Below are positions 18,127 to 26,979 of a DNA stretch of 64,000 nucleotides, piece by piece. Within the stretch, counting starts at the first letter, position 1. Each line of letters opens with the position of its first letter. A program made the translations under genes and the position numbers. This DNA comes from CBDFMR01 sp965249765 (GTDB taxonomy: Bacteria > Bacteroidota > Bacteroidia > Chitinophagales > Saprospiraceae), in assembly GCA_965249765.1 (NCBI GenBank), contig CBDFMR010000005.1, positions 2,542,001 through 2,606,000 on the forward strand, read 5' to 3'. Below the pieces are notes generated by a model. It did not search any database and was not told the DNA's origin. It saw nothing but the letters and a program-made list of their open reading frames with translations.

Positions 18127-19299
18127 ATGAAATCATACATAATCTCCGGTCTCCGCTCGGCTGTCGCTAAGGCAAAAAAAGGAGGATTTAAAAACTTCAG
18201 GTCTGACGACCTCGCTGTCGATGTGATCACACAATTGATGGCATCTGCACCTCAGATAGACCCTAAAGACATAGATGATGTCATCGTTGGTTGTGCCAAT
18301 CCCGAGGGAGAACAGGGCTTACAAGTGGGTCGCTTGATTGCGGCTCGGACACTGGGCAAAGAAGTTCCAGGAATTACCATTAACAGATACTGTGCATCGG
18401 GACTGGAAGCCATAGCTATGGCATCAGCCAAGATAGCCGCTGGCCATGGACAGCTTTTTATAGCGGGCGGTACTGAGAGCATGAGCATCATACCGATGAC
18501 GGGCTATAAACTAGCCCCTAGTTACAAGGCCAATATGGACAACATTAACTATCACGTAAGCATGGGGGCTACCGCTGAGGCCGTCGCAATCAAATACGAA
18601 ATCAGTCGTGACCAAGCTGACGAGTTCTCACTGAGATCTCATCAAAAGGCGGCGGCGGCAATTGACGGAGGATTATTCAAGGATGAAATCGTCCCGGTAA
18701 CGGTGGAGGATGTTTCCGTAATTGACGGCCAGCGTGTCGTCGCAAGTCATGTTGTTGACACGGATGAAGGAGTAAGAAGAGATACTTCGATAGAAGGTCT
18801 AGCACGACTGCGTCCTGCCTTTAAAGTAAAGGGCATAGTAACAGCCGGAAATTCATCACAGACGTCTGACGGTGCAGCATTTACTATTGTAGCTAGTGAG
18901 GAGATGGTCAAAAAACTTAATCTTCAACCAATTGCCCGACTGTTGTCATACGCTGTAGGTGGTGTAGATCCATTGTACATGGGTATAGGACCATGTGTTG
19001 CCATACCTAAGGCTGTGGAACGAGCCGGACTGAAACTTAGTGATGTAGAGCAAACAGAACTCAATGAAGCTTTTGCTACTCAAGCACTGGCCGTGATAAA
19101 AACTGTGGGGCTCGATCCTGAAACCGTCAATGTCAACGGTGGTGCCATCGCCCTTGGTCATCCTCTAGGATGTACAGGAGCTAAGCTTTCGATACAGCTT
19201 ATTAATGAGATGAGACGGCGCAATCAGAAATATGGAATGGTTACGGCATGCGTAGGTGGCGGTCAGGGAATTGCGGGTATTTTTGAGCGTCTGAGCTAG
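18127..19299 (+). CDS. fadA: Acetyl-CoA C-acyltransferase (3-ketoacyl-CoA thiolase)
   Basis: Last step of beta-oxidation: CoA-dependent cleavage of 3-oxoacyl-CoA to acetyl-CoA and a shortened acyl-CoA. The nucleophile is Cys89 in NRYCASGLEAIAMA. NEAFATQA and GGAIALGHPLGCTGA carry the Asn and His, and the C-terminal CVGGGQGIAGIF has the second Cys. 390 aa is normal. It belongs functionally with fadN just upstream; whether the intervening IVP gene breaks co-transcription is unclear, as no terminator is seen between them. Confidence 0.94.
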   Translation: MKSYIISGLRSAVAKAKKGGFKNFRSDDLAVDVITQLMASAPQIDPKDIDDVIVGCANPEGEQGLQVGRLIAARTLGKEVPGITINRYCASGLEAIAMASAKIAAGHGQLFIAGGTESMSIIPMTGYKLAPSYKANMDNINYHVSMGATAEAVAIKYEISRDQADEFSLRSHQKAAAAIDGGLFKDEIVPVTVEDVSVIDGQRVVASHVVDTDEGVRRDTSIEGLARLRPAFKVKGIVTAGNSSQTSDGAAFTIVASEEMVKKLNLQPIARLLSYAVGGVDPLYMGIGPCVAIPKAVERAGLKLSDVEQTELNEAFATQALAVIKTVGLDPETVNVNGGAIALGHPLGCTGAKLSIQLINEMRRRNQKYGMVTACVGGGQGIAGIFERLS

Positions 19300-19396
19300 C
19301 ATCGTCACACATTATATAGCTATTACTTGACGCCTAGGATCTCATTTCCTGATAGGGAGAAAGTAGTTTTGTATCCATACATTTACATCTTCTCTG

Positions 19397-20215
19397 ATGG
19401 ACAAAATCATTTCTAAATTGATCAGTGGCATTCTGTTTTATAAGGATGCAGTAAGTGTATACAAGATACACTCACCTTTCGCCTATCAGTTTGTCTCGAA
19501 TGTATTGGACACAACCAAGAACTACTATGTATTTGAGAAGATCGAGGCCATAAGAAGGAAGCTCTTATTAAATAAGTCACTGATCGACTTTACTGAGATG
19601 GGGGCTGGTCAATCTAATACCGATCAAAAAAAGTCCATTGCCCTAATTGCTTCCACATCTCTTTCTCCATCAAATAAATGTAGAGTCCTTTTTAACCTCG
19701 CCAATTATATAAAGCCGCAAAAAACTCTGGAGATGGGGACGTCATTGGGCATATCTACACTTTATCTAGGAGCAGCAATGCACGGTCACATTATCACCAT
19801 GGAAGGAAATGAATCTGTATCGGAGATTGCCAAGAACAACTTTGCCGCAATGGGCTATCATCACATTGACTCAGTGGTCGGCAGCTTTGAACACACACTG
19901 AGCGATGTCCTCGCTAAACACCAAAGAGTGGATCTGGTTTTCCTTGATGGCAATCACACCTACGATGCCACTATAAAATTCTTTAATGAGATCCTTATAC
20001 ATTGCTATGAAAAAACAGTAATTGTCTTAGATGATATCTATTGGTCTGATGGCATGACTAGGGCTTGGAAAGAAATCAAGAATAATGAATCTGTGTCCAT
20101 GACGATAGACACATTCCAACTGGGCTTTATTTTTCTAAATAAAAAAATTAAGCAAAAACAACACCTCAAAGTAATACCAATGAAATATAAGCCTTGGCAA
20201 AAATTTCAACTATAG
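19397..20215 (+). CDS. SAM-dependent methyltransferase, class I (O-methyltransferase-like)
   Basis: A 272-aa cytoplasmic Rossmann methyltransferase. TLEMGTSLGISTLYLG is the SAM-binding motif I, ITMEGNE follows as the acidic ribose-binding strand, and VDLVFLDGNHTYDATIKFFNEI then VIVLDDIYWSDGM complete the core. The order and spacing resemble catechol/caffeoyl-CoA-like O-methyltransferases, and the DDIYWSDGM segment is characteristic of a Bacteroidota group annotated only as class I methyltransferases. The N-terminal SPFAYQFVSNV segment is also common in that group. Substrate unknown. It stands alone between fadA and the biotin carboxylase. Confidence 0.83.
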   Translation: MDKIISKLISGILFYKDAVSVYKIHSPFAYQFVSNVLDTTKNYYVFEKIEAIRRKLLLNKSLIDFTEMGAGQSNTDQKKSIALIASTSLSPSNKCRVLFNLANYIKPQKTLEMGTSLGISTLYLGAAMHGHIITMEGNESVSEIAKNNFAAMGYHHIDSVVGSFEHTLSDVLAKHQRVDLVFLDGNHTYDATIKFFNEILIHCYEKTVIVLDDIYWSDGMTRAWKEIKNNESVSMTIDTFQLGFIFLNKKIKQKQHLKVIPMKYKPWQKFQL

Positions 20216-20352
20216 CCCATTGTCTATCTCACATTTGTAAATTTGACTTCTCGAATAAAGTAGCATGAAACGAGCATGATATTTATTAATCATAATTCAC
20301 ACGCAAGGACATGATTAAAAAATATTGTGCGAGAGCGCAGCGGTTACATCTG

Positions 20353-20370
20353 TGCAGAAATTTTTCTGCA
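20353..20370. other. Palindromic hairpin upstream of the biotin carboxylase gene
   Basis: TGCAGAAA TT TTTCTGCA, an 8-bp perfect stem 31 bp before the carboxylase ATG. There is no T-run after it. It could be an operator or mRNA leader structure; nothing more can be said from sequence. Confidence 0.35.
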
Positions 20371-20401
20371 TTATGCGAAGTTGCAGAAAGATTTTAAACA
20401 T

Positions 20402-21880
20402 ATGAAAAAAATCCTCATTGCCAACCGCGGAGAAATCGCCTTACGCATCATGCGTACTGCAAGAAAAATGGGCATCCAGACGGTCGCCGTATATTCTGAT
20501 GCCGATATAGAAGCGCCTCATACCATCTTTGCAGATGAAGCTTACCTCCTAGGACCACCTCCTTCAGATCAGTCATACTTGCTACTCGATAAGATCATAC
20601 AGATAGCCGGTGCTTCTGGTTGCGATGGAATACATCCGGGCTATGGATTCTTAAGTGAAAATGCCGAGTTCGCTAGTAAGGTGACAGACGCCGGCATTAC
20701 TTTCATAGGCCCTTCTCCTCACTCTATCGAATTGATGGGCAGCAAACTCAGTGCTAAAAAAACCGTTGCAGAATTTGATGTGCCTATGATACCAGGAACA
20801 GATGAAGCCGTCACAGATCCGGATCTAGCAATGGTAATTGCTGATAAAATAGGATATCCAATATTGATTAAGGCCTCTGCCGGCGGAGGAGGAAAAGGAA
20901 TGAGGGTAGTAAAGTCATCGGAAGTATTGGCTGAGCAAATGGCCCTTGCTATATCTGAGGCTGAGTCTTCATTTGGTGATGGCTCCGTGTTTATAGAAAA
21001 GTATATCACATCACCTAGACATATTGAAGTTCAAGTCTTAGCTGATAATCAAGGAAATGTCATTCACCTATTCGAACGAGAATGCAGCATCCAGCGTAGA
21101 CATCAGAAGGTAATAGAAGAAGCCCCATCAGTGATCCTCTCTGACGAGATGCGGAATCAGATCGGTAAAGCCGCCGTAGATGTAGCTAAATCCTGTCAGT
21201 ACTCAGGTGCAGGAACGGTAGAATTTATTCTTGACAATGAAGGAAAATTTTTCTTTCTCGAGATGAATACCCGACTCCAAGTCGAACACCCTGTGACAGA
21301 ATATATTACGGGAATAGATCTAGTAGAACAACAGATAAGAGTAGCTAGAGGCGATTCACTATCGTTTAACCAAGGCGATCTGTCCATTAATGGTCATGCT
21401 CTGGAACTGCGGGTGTATGCCGAAGATCCTGATAATAATTTTTCGCCATCAATTGGAAATTTAAGAACATACATCAGACCAACGGGGCAAGGAGTCAGGG
21501 TCGATGATGGTTTAAGACAAGGCATGGATATTCCTATCTACTATGACCCCATGATTGCCAAACTTATTGTTCATGGAAAATCTAGAAACGATGTCATTGA
21601 GAAAATGAAGCAGGCCATTCTTGACTATAAAATTGAGGGGGTAAAGACAACGCTAGATTTCGGGCTGTTCGTCATGAATCATCCATCTTTTATAAGCGGA
21701 GACATAGACACTCATTTTATCGAAAAGCACTATACTGTCGAAGGACAAAGAGGTGAGTTAAGTGATGTTGCTGAGTTGGCTGCACTTTTTGCTACCGCAC
21801 ATCAAGTACAAGAAGTAAAAAAACTCACAGTGCCTTCTCATCAGTCTGATGATTGGCGTAAGCGAATTCTGAGTGATTGA
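20402..21880 (+). CDS. accC: Biotin carboxylase subunit of acetyl-/propionyl-CoA carboxylase
   Basis: ATP-grasp enzyme that carboxylates the biotin of a carrier protein using bicarbonate and ATP. The start is taken at the ATG 20402 (KKILIANRGEIALRI); the frame runs further upstream but adds no family sequence. Also seen are GVHPGYGFLSEN-like DGIHPGYGFLSEN, the glycine-rich ATP loop KASAGGGGKGMRVV, FERECSIQRRHQKVIEEAPS and FLEMNTRLQVEHPVTE. 492 aa ends after the carboxylase C-domain with no BCCP lysine (MKM) region, so it needs a separate carrier and carboxyltransferase, neither of which is adjacent. It may be AccC or the alpha subunit of a propionyl-CoA carboxylase; proximity to the fad genes leaves this open. 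Confidence 0.88.
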   Translation: MKKILIANRGEIALRIMRTARKMGIQTVAVYSDADIEAPHTIFADEAYLLGPPPSDQSYLLLDKIIQIAGASGCDGIHPGYGFLSENAEFASKVTDAGITFIGPSPHSIELMGSKLSAKKTVAEFDVPMIPGTDEAVTDPDLAMVIADKIGYPILIKASAGGGGKGMRVVKSSEVLAEQMALAISEAESSFGDGSVFIEKYITSPRHIEVQVLADNQGNVIHLFERECSIQRRHQKVIEEAPSVILSDEMRNQIGKAAVDVAKSCQYSGAGTVEFILDNEGKFFFLEMNTRLQVEHPVTEYITGIDLVEQQIRVARGDSLSFNQGDLSINGHALELRVYAEDPDNNFSPSIGNLRTYIRPTGQGVRVDDGLRQGMDIPIYYDPMIAKLIVHGKSRNDVIEKMKQAILDYKIEGVKTTLDFGLFVMNHPSFISGDIDTHFIEKHYTVEGQRGELSDVAELAALFATAHQVQEVKKLTVPSHQSDDWRKRILSD

Positions 21881-21983
21881 GCCGCTCGGTGTCGGTACTC
21901 TGCACGCTTGTATTCTTGTTCATTGTTCTCTATAAACAGTTCAGTGCTCTGCACCTCTCCTCTTTTGGTATTTGCAGTATCGA

Positions 21984-22850
21984 TTACTTCTTCCCAAATA
22001 TCCCTCTATCATTACCAATGACAGGCTTGGTTCGGGGTGCTTTCTCACTGACTTGATCGAAAATCTTTTCTACATAATTCCATTTACCATTTTCAAATTT
22101 CCATCCTTCAAGGCTTCCATCAGGAAGTTGGGTTGCACCTTGACCTGGTCTTGTACCTATTCTTGCTATAAGGTGGTCATGGACAATCAAGTCCAACCCA
22201 GGTTTGTAATTTAATGTTACAGCTGCATCAGAGCTATAGTCCAATATTAAACGGGATTGCATATCATTCCTAGACCCTGTACTAGATTTTGAAAAAATCT
22301 CACTTCCGAAAGTAATACCATCTTCCCCGATCTTCATTACATCCACCAGTTTGCGATTGGTAAACTCATCAAGCCTATCAAATCCAAATAAGAGCAAGGC
22401 TCTCTCACCATCCACCTCAGTAGGCATCATATTATAGTAAATGACACCCGGCCATTCATCGCCCGATAGTGACATATATTTCATATCCGTCAATTGATCT
22501 GATCTGTCTAGGAGTTGGTAAACTTTCTCTGATGTCTTTACTACTCCATAGCTTGAAAAGCGGCCGTCCGCATCCATTATTTGCCAAGTAAAAATTCGGG
22601 CATCAGAGAGAGAGTCATGTAGAACCGAAATCCACCTGAGCGTGCTATAGTCCTCATCTGAGAATGTATCCTCACGTAGATTTGCTATGAGTCCATCGAA
22701 AAATATATTATGTGCTTCTTCTCGATGATTGGCACCATCGGCATTAATCATCACGTCACAATAAAATGACAGTCTATCAATATCCACGGAGTCCTGTGCC
22801 ATAATGGAAGACACGAAAAACAAGAACAGAACGATGACCTTTGATTTCAT
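21984..22850 (-). CDS. Secreted protein of unknown function
   Basis: A 288-aa protein with a cleavable signal peptide (MKSKVIVLFLFFVSSIMAQ). The mature part contains ADGANHREEAHNIFFDGL near its N-terminus, then SLSDARIFTWQIMDADGRFSSYGVV, LLLFGFDRLDEFTNRKLVDVM and the C-terminal PDGSLEGWKFENGKWNYVEKIF. This arrangement is a Bacteroidota-restricted pattern I recognise only as conserved hypothetical. No T9SS sorting domain, lipobox or transmembrane barrel signature is present, so a periplasmic location is likely. It follows mdh on the same strand after about 70 bp. Confidence 0.65.
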   Translation of the reverse strand: MKSKVIVLFLFFVSSIMAQDSVDIDRLSFYCDVMINADGANHREEAHNIFFDGLIANLREDTFSDEDYSTLRWISVLHDSLSDARIFTWQIMDADGRFSSYGVVKTSEKVYQLLDRSDQLTDMKYMSLSGDEWPGVIYYNMMPTEVDGERALLLFGFDRLDEFTNRKLVDVMKIGEDGITFGSEIFSKSSTGSRNDMQSRLILDYSSDAAVTLNYKPGLDLIVHDHLIARIGTRPGQGATQLPDGSLEGWKFENGKWNYVEKIFDQVSEKAPRTKPVIGNDRGIFGKK

Positions 22851-22921
22851 AATACCTTTTTCTAAAAACGGATGGCAATGGTAAAAAGTATTATCCCTAT
22901 GTTAAAAAGATATTAATACTG

Positions 22922-23857
22922 CTATATCAATTTCATTTTATTGAACGTCTTAATCACATCTTTGACATGGTTGGCTGATTTCTTGAGAAGATTACTTTCT
23001 CTTTTATTGAGCTTTAACTCCAATACTTCTTCAATTCCATTTTTCCCTAACTTTACGGGAACACCTAAGTAGATATTCTTGAGACCATACTCACCGGTCA
23101 ATTGCGCACAGCAAGGGAATATTCGATTCTCATCTCTTACTATTGATTCTACCATCTGAGCTGCTGCTGCTCCTGGCGCATACCATGCTGAAGTACCCAT
23201 TAACTTGACAAGTTCACCTCCTCCCTTCTTTGTTCTTTCTACAATCGCCTTGAGGACATCGGTGTCTATCATCTCCGTCACAGGTATTCCAGCCACTGTC
23301 GTATACCTTGGTAGCGGAACCATCGAGTCGCCATGTCCACCCATGAGTACTGCCTGAATGTCCTTGGGTGAGCAATTGAGTTCAGTGGCCAAAAATGCTC
23401 TATATCTGGCAGTGTCAAGAATTCCTGCCATTCCAAATACTCTGCTTGACTTAAGCCCTGAAGCCTTAAAAGCGGCATGCGTCATCACGTCAAGTGGGTT
23501 CGATACCACAATAATGATCGGGTTCTTGGAATGCTTAAGAATCGACTTTGTTACAGATACGACAATCTTAGCATTGGTTGCAATGAGATCATCCCGACTC
23601 ATACCCGGTTTCCGTGGAATTCCAGCTGTGATGACGACGATGTCCGATCCTTTGGTATCTTTATAATTCTCGGTTCCTGTGAGCTTGGTAGAATAATAAT
23701 CTATAGGGGCTTGCTGCCATGAATCCAAGGCTTTTCCTCTGGCCAGATCACCTTTTAAATCAAGCAATACGACTTCATTCACTATATCTTTATGTGCCAA
23801 TACATTGGCCACTGTTGCTCCTACATTTCCGGCTCCAACAACGGTTACTTTACTCAT
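22922..23857 (-). CDS. mdh: Malate dehydrogenase
   Basis: TCA-cycle NAD-dependent malate dehydrogenase of the lactate-dehydrogenase-like tetrameric type. GAGNVGATVA binds NAD, followed by AGIPRKPGMSRDDL with substrate-loop Arg82 and Arg88. Arg at position 82 is typical of malate rather than lactate dehydrogenase. Asp148/Arg151 and catalytic His175 (GGHGDSMVP) complete the site. 311 aa. Its promoter (-7 at 23903-23910 on the minus strand) is the mirror image of that of the divergent protease pseudogene, suggesting shared control. Confidence 0.95.
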   Translation of the reverse strand: MSKVTVVGAGNVGATVANVLAHKDIVNEVVLLDLKGDLARGKALDSWQQAPIDYYSTKLTGTENYKDTKGSDIVVITAGIPRKPGMSRDDLIATNAKIVVSVTKSILKHSKNPIIIVVSNPLDVMTHAAFKASGLKSSRVFGMAGILDTARYRAFLATELNCSPKDIQAVLMGGHGDSMVPLPRYTTVAGIPVTEMIDTDVLKAIVERTKKGGGELVKLMGTSAWYAPGAAAAQMVESIVRDENRIFPCCAQLTGEYGLKNIYLGVPVKLGKNGIEEVLELKLNKRESNLLKKSANHVKDVIKTFNKMKLI

Positions 23858-23902
23858 TATTTCTATATTTAATTTTATTAAAGGATTATTACATTAAGGC
23901 TG

Positions 23903-23910
23903 CAAAAATA
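23903..23910 (-). promoter_or_regulatory. Putative -7 element of mdh (TATTTTTG)
   Basis: Read on the minus strand this is TATTTTTG, an exact match to the Bacteroidota -7 consensus TAnnTTTG, 45 bp before the mdh start. It lies inside the left arm (23902-23917) of a perfect 16-bp inverted repeat whose right arm carries the opposite promoter. I see no good TTG -33 element at the usual spacing. Confidence 0.55.
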
Positions 23911-23981
23911 AGCTTTTTGGACATTCTTGTCCCTTATATATCCTTGACAATTGAAAGACAAATTGATTCAGTCGAAAAGCT

Positions 23982-23989
23982 TATTTTTG
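23982..23989 (+). promoter_or_regulatory. Putative -7 element of the M43-like protease gene (TATTTTTG)
   Basis: An exact TAnnTTTG match, 22 bp before the ATG at 24012, inside the right arm (23975-23990) of the inverted repeat. A TTG at 23963-23965 lies 16 bp upstream and may act as the -33 element, slightly closer than usual. Confidence 0.55.
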
Positions 23990-24011
23990 CATCAATTAAT
24001 GAATCACAAAC

Positions 24012-25547
24012 ATGTTAAAATTTAGAATTTCATTTCTAGTCCTTGTATTACTATCATCCTTTGCATTAACTGCGCAAGATTTCCACCGTTGCGGTGTCAC
24101 CCTCGAAGATGATGCATTTATTAAGCTGAGACTCAGAAAAAACAAGGAAGCCATTGCCAATACCATTGAAAATCGTGGAGGTGTACTCTATGTTCCTGTA
24201 AAGTTTCACCTAGGTGCTAATACTGATGGTACGGGCAGGATCGATGAGACGGCATTATTTAGACAATTATGCAGATTAAATGAGGACTTTGCTCCTGCCA
24301 ATATGGTGTTTTACCTTACCGAGAACAACTACCTCAATCATTCAGGGGTGTTCACTGCTCCTTATCTGGGTAGTTCACATAACACGATGGTTGCGCAGAA
24401 AAATCTTCATGGCCAAAATGTCTTGAATATATTCACTGTATTGACTGCAGATAATCCCAACGATAGTTCTGCTGGGACTGTTCTAGCATATTATAATCCA
24501 ACAGGCGATTATATTGTCATTAGAAATGATGAGCTTACTGCTGCCAATCAAAATTTGTCTCATGAAATAGGGCACTTCTTTAGCTTGAGCCATCCCTTTG
24601 TTGGATGGGAATGTGGACCCTATGATCCTACAAGAGACGGCAATCCTCTTACGATCACCTCCGTTCCCGTTGATTGTGGATGGGGAAGCTTAATAGAAAA
24701 GGTAAATGGAAATTGTAATACGGCAGCCGATGAGATCTGCGATACACCTCCTGACTACCTTTTTGCCTTTAGTTCTCTCAATACAGGTTGTGGACTCAAT
24801 ACACAGGTTCTTGATATTGATGGAAATGAGATATTGACTCTAGCAAATAACTATATGTCATACTTTCAGGGTGCTCATCCTACGAATGGACAGCTACCCA
24901 GATGGATATTATTAGGGCTGACTTTAACTCCAATGAGCGGTCATACTTGCGTACAGGCTATGTCCCCAATATAGATGAAGTGAATCCCAGTGAAGCTTTC
25001 AGTATGATCACCCCGCCTCATGGTTCCACTACAGAAGCTTATAATGGGGTATTCTTGGATTGGGAAGATGTTACTGGTGCTGATAAATATTACGTAAGAG
25101 TTTCAGGCGGTTCATACTTCGATTCATTTGTTGCCTCAGAATCAGAATTATACTTATCAGACTTAGATCCTGATGTTCTGTATTTCACGTTGATCATTCC
25201 CTACAATGAGTCGTCGTCGTGTCATGTGGGTATATCAAGTGCATTCAGGACAGGTACAGAGTCTACATCTACCAATGAAATAGGAGCTATAAAATCATTC
25301 AATATTTACCCTAATCCAGTAAGTACCAAACAAACAATCAATTTGCAATTAGAACTAGAGTCTCTCTTAGGTCTTCGATTAGAATTGCTGACATGGCAGG
25401 GAGATTGATTTATGAAGAAAACCAACATCTATTTATCAAGGTGAAAATCATATACGTATTGATGGCAATTTAATGTCGGCAGGAGTATACCACGTGATCC
25501 TAAGACATGAAAATAAGTTGAGCGTCAAGAAGCTTATTATAGAATAG
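24012..25547 (+). pseudogene. M43-like secreted zinc metalloprotease with T9SS sorting domain, frameshifted
   Basis: The first frame (24012-24974) has a signal peptide (LLSSFALTAQ), VPVKFH, and the zinc motif HEIGHFFSLSHPF, as in pappalysin-type M43 proteases (HExxHxxGxxH, here with Ser for Gly). Cys-rich CDTPPDYLF and NNYMSYFQG follow. The natural continuation (MDIIRADFNSNERSYL) is in another frame, so about one base is lost near 24895. That frame gives a fibronectin-like region and the start of a Por sorting domain (IYPNPVSTKQ). Two more shifts, near 25385 and 25430, interrupt the rest, which ends in GVYHVILRHENKLSVKKLIIE at 25547. Three separate shifts make a pseudogene likely; sequencing error is the alternative. 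Confidence 0.82.
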
Positions 25548-25549
25548 TC

Positions 25550-25555
25550 TTCAAT
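25550..25555 (+). repeat. Target-site duplication, left copy (TTCAAT)
   Basis: TTCAAT directly flanks the left inverted repeat; the identical hexamer flanks the right inverted repeat at 26856-26861. Confidence 0.75.
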
Positions 25556-26855
25556 CAATAGTCCGTTAAGGACAAGCGGCGATTTTACCATAATTTAGTA
25601 GTTGATGATAGTTAGGGTGGACTTTTATAAAGGTATGGTCGAGACCATACTTTGAAAAAACTCTATAAATCATTTTTCTATTTTTCAATTCGTGCATATA
25701 GAGCTATTGACAGACTGACTTTTTGTCTTTAGGAATTTATCTCTTAATAGTACTTTGCCTATGGACACGGAGGTGAGACTGATATTGAAGTGATTGTTCA
25801 TTTTCGAAAGACTTTGGATTGTCCATGCTGTAGTCCTGTAAATTGCTTCGCATCTCGATACAAATATTCAATTTGGAATCGAGCTTTCTAATACTTTACG
25901 ATGTCTATTCCATTTATATTGACATGGGAACAGTTTAGTAGCTCTTACTTTACCATGGGTATCTTTAAATTCGGTATAGGCAACTCTAATGTTTCGCTTT
26001 AGAGAGACGGAGTATACTACCGCTGAATACATTGTCAATTGTGCGTCATCACACTCTTTTTTAAAAACACGCTTATCATTTTGGAAAGATCCACCTTATC
26101 CGTATTTCTTAGGGCGGCCTTTTAACTTTGCTTACCATTGAAACGATATCTCAAATTGGTGACGACATACTACAACTAAGTCCGTTTGATCACATATGGG
26201 ATTACGAAATTCTGTTTTGCAAAAGATCCATCTACAACTAATATGCGGCTCAGGGCAGTCAAAGCTGTGGCAATGTCGAGAATTAATTTTGCATAATAAT
26301 CCACAAGGTCATATCTTCGAAGGATGATGGCGTCTGAATCGCCTCTAAATGATATGCGGTATGTTGATGTAAATCTATGACGGCCAACCCACCAATCTCC
26401 AAACCCTTCTTGCAGCTTACCCAGAGTCTGGATGCCTAAAACAGGTGTCTTATTACCACTTTTAGAAATAAAGGAAGGATCAAATCCAAGATGGTCCACT
26501 ACTTTGTTGTACGACCACAGAGGAATTGAAAGACATATAATCAAAGTCTTTCTCAAAATTATTCCTATAGGTCTGCTCATTAAAAGATCCTTCTCTACCC
26601 ACATGAAATTGAATCGGCCATGCATCGAAAGATTGTAAAAGGAAGATTCCTTTCATAAACTCTAATTGCCATTTCGAAATATTAGGCATTTTCTGTAATA
26701 TTACTTCTATGAGGTCTTAACCTCTGATAAATGCGTCTTGAGTTTCCATTTTTGTCGATTTTGAAAACTGCATTGGGAATATCCAATGTACGCATTTATC
26801 TTTTTATATTATATGTTTTACTAATGTGTGTCCCATTAACCTTCACGGACTATTG
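25556..26855 (-). mobile_element. Complete but inactive insertion sequence, 1.3 kb
   Basis: The ends are CAATAGTCCGTTAAGG at 25556-25571 and, reverse-complemented, CAATAGTCCGTGAAGG at 26840-26855: 15 of 16 bases match. TTCAAT is duplicated on both sides. The single transposase gene on the minus strand is broken in several places. The element lies three bases after the protease stop (TAG 25545-25547), and the terminator at 26876 is on its far side, so insertion separated that gene from its terminator. Confidence 0.85.
25740..26689 (-). pseudogene. DDE transposase (IS4-like superfamily), degenerate
   Basis: The N-terminal part starts at 26689 (MPNISKWQLEFMKGIF) and shifts frame near 26480-26625 into LGFDPSFISKSGNKTPVLG, which carries the first catalytic Asp. 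LVDYYAKLILDIATAL and LVVDGSFAKQNFV (second Asp) follow. Further down, in yet other frames, RFQIEYLYRDAKQFTGLQ (the YREK-like region with the catalytic Glu) and HFNISLTSVSIGK near 25765-25890 complete the family pattern. There are at least three frame changes and internal stops. The protein cannot be made intact, so the element could move only with help in trans. Confidence 0.8.
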
Positions 26856-26861
26856 TTCAAT
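26856..26861 (+). repeat. Target-site duplication, right copy (TTCAAT)
   Basis: An exact copy of 25550-25555, immediately outside the right inverted repeat. Confidence 0.75.
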
Positions 26862-26875
26862 TAAAAGGACAGAAT

Positions 26876-26907
26876 AGGGCCTGGTCGATCGATCATGCCC
26901 TTTTTAT
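26876..26907 (+). terminator. Terminator originally serving the M43-like protease
   Basis: AGGGC (26876-26880) pairs with GCCCT (26897-26901), and the arms extend inward through TGGTCGA/TCGATCA with one mismatch and one wobble. TTTTTATTT follows. Removing the insertion sequence would put it 28 bp after the protease stop codon. It also insulates sucC, which starts at 26980. Confidence 0.7.
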
Positions 26908-26979
26908 TTAAGTAGCATAGCCAAACGGGTTTATCTTCTAATAAATTTTAACTACGGGCTCATTAAAATTCAGGATTGC

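Noticed and set aside
24902..25408. Separate 168-aa protein gene
   Set aside because: It is the frame-shifted continuation of the protease (MDIIRADFNSNERSYL and sorting domain), not a new gene.
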